From the NCBI RefSeq assembly GCF_900113735.1, contig NZ_FOQM01000004.1:230685-294684 (forward strand): a stretch of 64,000 nucleotides of DNA, given 5' to 3'. This DNA is from Bradyrhizobium sp. Gha. GTDB taxonomy: Bacteria > Pseudomonadota > Alphaproteobacteria > Rhizobiales > Xanthobacteraceae. The position numbers and the translations under genes are program-made. Below, one piece after another: positions 63,301 to 64,000 of this stretch (its first letter is position 1; each line of letters begins with the position of its first letter). A model generated the notes under the pieces. It worked only from the letters and a program-made list of their open reading frames with translations. It was not told the DNA's origin and ran no database searches.

Positions 63301-64000
63301 GATAGGTGCGCTCGGCTTCCGACAGCAGCTCAATCCGGCGGACCTCTTGCTGCGTATCGGCAGCCATTGCCCGCAGCAGTGCCAGCAGATAACCACGCTG
63401 CCGCTCGATCGTCGCGCGATCGAACAGCGCCGTGGCATAACCCAGCGTTCCGGCGATCTCCTCCCGATGCTCGCCAAGGCTCAACTCCAGATCAAACTCG
63501 ACCTGATCAAGCTCGTCCCCGGCAGCTTCGACACGCAGCCCCGGCAGATCCAATGATCCAAGCGCATCGTTCTCCCAGGCCAGCATCACCTGGAACAACG
63601 GCGTGTGATCAAGAGCCCGGGGCGGCTGCACGATCTCCACCACCTGCTCGAACGGCAGGTCCTGATGCTCCTGCGCAGCCAACACCGTGCGGCGCGTCCG
63701 CTCCAAAAGCTCCGACACGCTTGGCTTGCCCGACAGGTCCAGCCGAAGCGCCAGGGTGTTGACGAAGAACCCGATCAGCTCTTCGATCTCCCGCTGCCCT
63801 CGATTGGCACTCGGCACGCCAATCACAAGATCGTCCTGCCCCGACAGACGCGACAGCACCGCGGCCCAGGCCGCCAGCACCACCATGAACAACGTCGTGC
63901 CATGCTGCAGGCTCACCCGCTTCAACTCCCGCGTCAGATCCGCATCGATGACGATCGGGACCGTGGCCGCGGCAAACGACTGCTGGGCTGGCCGCGCCCG
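57386..64000 (-). CDS. Non-ribosomal peptide synthetase, terminal modules with thioesterase (5' end outside window)
   Basis: 2204 residues visible; the frame stays open to the right edge. Order: end of a condensation domain (IGVPSANRGQREIEELIGFF); A1 (TSGSTGTPKG near 62.78 kb); T1 (LGGHSLLAVQ, 61.6 kb); a dual epimerisation/condensation domain with HHLLATQGD (61280-61306, the HH[I/L]x4GD mark) and QHHLIGDH (60.94 kb); A2 (59.5 kb); T2 (58.35 kb); thioesterase with GYSSGA (57.96 kb) and GNHDTM. Specificity residues by PheA alignment: A1 DVWHLSLIDK, matching Ser; A2 DAWTIAAVCK, one change from the Phe code of GrsA. Predicted end: D-Ser-Phe, released by hydrolysis or cyclisation. The last gene on this strand before a degraded gap. 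Confidence 0.95.
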   Translation of the reverse strand, partial: RARPAQQSFAAATVPIVIDADLTRELKRVSLQHGTTLFMVVLAAWAAVLSRLSGQDDLVIGVPSANRGQREIEELIGFFVNTLALRLDLSGKPSVSELLERTRRTVLAAQEHQDLPFEQVVEIVQPPRALDHTPLFQVMLAWENDALGSLDLPGLRVEAAGDELDQVEFDLELSLGEHREEIAGTLGYATALFDRATIERQRGYLLALLRAMAADTQQEVRRIELLSEAERTYLLEELNRTAATYPAERCIHELFEAQVHKAPDAMAVVCADERLSYGELNAKANRLAHHLIALGVTPDQPVAICVERSPMMVVGLLAVLKAGGAYVPLDPAYPSARLHQVLDDAAPPLLLADLAGRAAFGAVVPADVRVVDLDAAAPAWASLPEANPDPRALNLSSRNLAYVIYTSGSTGTPKGAQNEHRAIVNRLVWMQNAYGLKTTDVVLQKTPFSFDVSAWEFFWTLLEGATLVLAPPGAHRDPDALVDLIVSQRVTTVHFVPSMLVSFLDAKSVNRCRSLRRVLCSGEALPAASVHRVRRVLPWTDLHNLYGPTEAAIDVTSWSCPAEFDKAIVPIGRPIANTRVYLLDGHGRPVPFGAAGELYIGGAGVARGYLNRPELTAERFIPSPFVEGDRLYRTGDLARYLPGGNIEFLGRNDDQMKIRGFRIEPGEIVAKLCEHARVREAVVVAREDGRGEQRLVAYVVGTETEESDLAGSLRAHVSAGLPDYMVPSAFVRLAGLPLTLNGKLDRNALPAPRDEAYARKTYAPPQGEMETVLAQIWAELLGLDRVGRHDNFFELGGHSLLAVQMMERLRQRSLRIEVRTLFVKPVLADLAASLGGHHEVAVPANLFTERTAAIRPEMLPLIKLTQGEIDRIIATVPGGVCNIQDIYALAPLQDGILLHHLLATQGDPYLQVSLMAFAERGLLERYLAAVQRVVDRHDILRTSFVWEGLSRPAQVVWRRARLEVTEVQLDSARGAGAEQLKERFGPHRHRIELGRAPLLRFVIAREPGSARWLLLELQHHLIGDHTTRDVMQAEIRAEMEGRMHELTAPQPFRNLVAQVHLRGDAKADEAFFRKLLDDIDEPTTPFGLSEVRGDGGGVREAHRMLPPALHALLVQQARRLGVSLASLCHLAWGQVVARSSGREQVVFGTVLFGRLQGSAGADRAMGLFINTLPLRLNLDGTAVEASVRTTHARLAELLAHQHASLSLAQRCSAVAASAPLFSTLLNYRHNAAPAVPNSGTNDVMRGVEWLGGEERTNYPLTLSVEDYGEALGLTAQVAEPISADRICGYMQRALEQLAKALEHAPDMPVRGLDILPAEERTYLLEDLNRTAQAYPSELCVHELVEAQVNKAPEALALVFENERFSYGELNARANRLAHHLIELGVKPDQPVAICLQRSSAMVIAVLAILKAGGAYLPLDPAYPSERLQQVVNDASPRLLLCDVVGRSALAPDLLTDVMLIDMETATPAWAERPASNPDRRKLGLTSGHLAYVIYTSGSTGTPKGVMVQHQGLVNLLSAQVRLFGTSSNSRIVQFASIAFDASAWELLMAFGSGASLHLPAEEVRQASDRLSDYLRSEAVTHATLPPALFQTSKHREGLTAPVLILAGELPKPELIRSLTAASIVNAYGPTEATVCATTWTCPADFNGSIVPIGRPIANTRVYLLDGQGVPVPFGAVGELYIGGAGVARGYLNRPELTAERFIASPFVEGDRLYRTGDLARYLPDGNIEFLGRNDDQVKIRGYRIEPGEIVAKLCEHAWVREAVVVAGQDGPGDKHLIAYVVCAPEAGSDEGDGGSLAGALRAHLSALLPDYMVPSAFVRLEALPLTVNGKLDRNALPAPRDQAYALAAYEPPQGSVETALAQIWAELLDIERIGRNDHFFELGGHSLLAVQMLSRALNSGLSFSAADLFRAPVLKELASKTRSQVPHSNRAVIPVRPTGSQPPLFFVPSGLGDCSYVLSLAADMDADCSVYALPWPAINDVCPPPLETMAAEMIVAMKQIQPHGPYRLAGYSSGAILAYAIAEQLLRLDEAVPFMAFIDVSLPAASSNALLDNLAREFVFDRCGVLRDEHRQVLERDADQCSVSEVLEKAQQLGALASDYDLHNELSMYQRATTFHRALQSYRIPSLPIEIHQFYASERLTIHGLSHHGQPDRDLPMKGWDRVVNAKAVHAVPVPGNHDTMVNHPENRRVLARAISRALIGSVE
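58465..59060 (-). repeat. NRPS intragenic repeat, copy in A2
   Basis: The C-terminal part of adenylation domain 2, from GRPIANTRVYLLDG to RNALPAPRD, is nearly identical to the same part of domain 1 at 61720-62300 (about nine in ten residues by eye, with matching DNA). The preceding substrate-binding core is very different between the two. Confidence 0.75.
61720..62300 (-). repeat. NRPS intragenic repeat, copy in A1
   Basis: Partner of the repeat at 58465-59060. It covers GELYIGGAGVARGYLNRPEL, YRTGDLARYLP and the A10 lysine motif NGKLDRNALP. Near identity suggests recent duplication or gene conversion between modules. Confidence 0.75.

Noticed and set aside
1..64000. tRNA, rRNA, CRISPR array, insertion sequence, phage or plasmid origin
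   Set aside because: Looked for cloverleaf-like segments, regularly spaced repeats, transposase motifs and inverted termini by eye; none was convincing. A tRNA or covariance-model scan would be decisive.

Overview
The window reads as a stretch of chromosome, or of a large genomic island, from a metabolically versatile, G+C-rich alphaproteobacterium. A Bradyrhizobium-like member of the Hyphomicrobiales is my inference, from the gene families present (TRAP and sugar ABC transporters, glcDEF, DUF3422, an Omp31/omptin-like outer membrane protein, a TlpA-like thioredoxin, a non-ribosomal peptide synthetase). I see no rRNA, tRNA, CRISPR array or intact insertion sequence.

Region 1 (1-13.4 kb) is a long minus-strand gene row: RuBisCO-like protein, four-carbon acid sugar kinase, TRAP transporter (fused DctQM plus DctP), SDR dehydrogenase, pyruvate kinase, then glcD-glcE-glcF. 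The order suggests import of a sugar acid, oxidation to a 3-oxo acid, phosphorylation, cleavage by the RuBisCO-like protein to glycolate plus 3-phosphoglycerate (chemistry known for OiaX), then glycolate oxidation and glycolytic clearance. A LysR regulator and a divergent BKACE (DUF849) enzyme sit at its head. The same 17-bp palindrome (TGTGA-N7-TCACA) lies before both the RuBisCO-like gene and the BKACE gene.

Region 2 (13.4-23.8 kb) is a second minus-strand row: a ribose-type ABC importer, two tandem aldose-dehydrogenase-like aldo/keto reductases, a 159-aa unknown protein, a metallo-beta-lactamase-fold lactonase and a third aldo/keto reductase. A divergent FadR-type GntR regulator faces it across candidate operators. 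It could oxidise an aldose to lactone and then aldonate. An lrgAB pair follows; its plant relative PLGG1 moves glycolate and glycerate.

Region 3 (23.9-36.1 kb) is a CoA-thioester catabolic island in two minus-strand operons. One holds a branched-chain-type binding protein, a 4-hydroxybutyryl-CoA-dehydratase-like protein and CoxG. The other holds enoyl-CoA hydratase, a three-subunit molybdenum hydroxylase, an MBL hydrolase, an SDR lacking the YxxxK motif and an acyl-CoA ligase. Both share a 19-bp motif at the -10 position of a promoter with a 17-bp spacer. The likely regulator is an unusual tandem HxlR protein with two identical H-x2-C-x9-C-x2-C sites.

Region 4 (36.1-47.8 kb) holds a LysE exporter and a spermidine/putrescine-type ABC importer grouped with an M24 hydrolase lacking metal ligands, a frameshifted M20 peptidase, an Lrp/AsnC regulator and a diaminopropionate ammonia-lyase. 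The gene mix resembles ectoine degradation, but apparently directed at a diaminopropionate derivative.

Region 5 (47.9-57.4 kb) is decaying: a frameshifted ABC exporter, a truncated aminotransferase, a frameshifted outer membrane protein and several long gaps. Intact genes there are a TlpA-like protein and a DUF3422 membrane protein.

Region 6 (57.4-64 kb) is the terminal part of an NRPS: C(partial)-A-T-dual E/C-A-T-TE. My reading of the specificity residues is Ser (DVWHLSLIDK) then Phe (DAWTIAAVCK), so the product should end in D-Ser-Phe.
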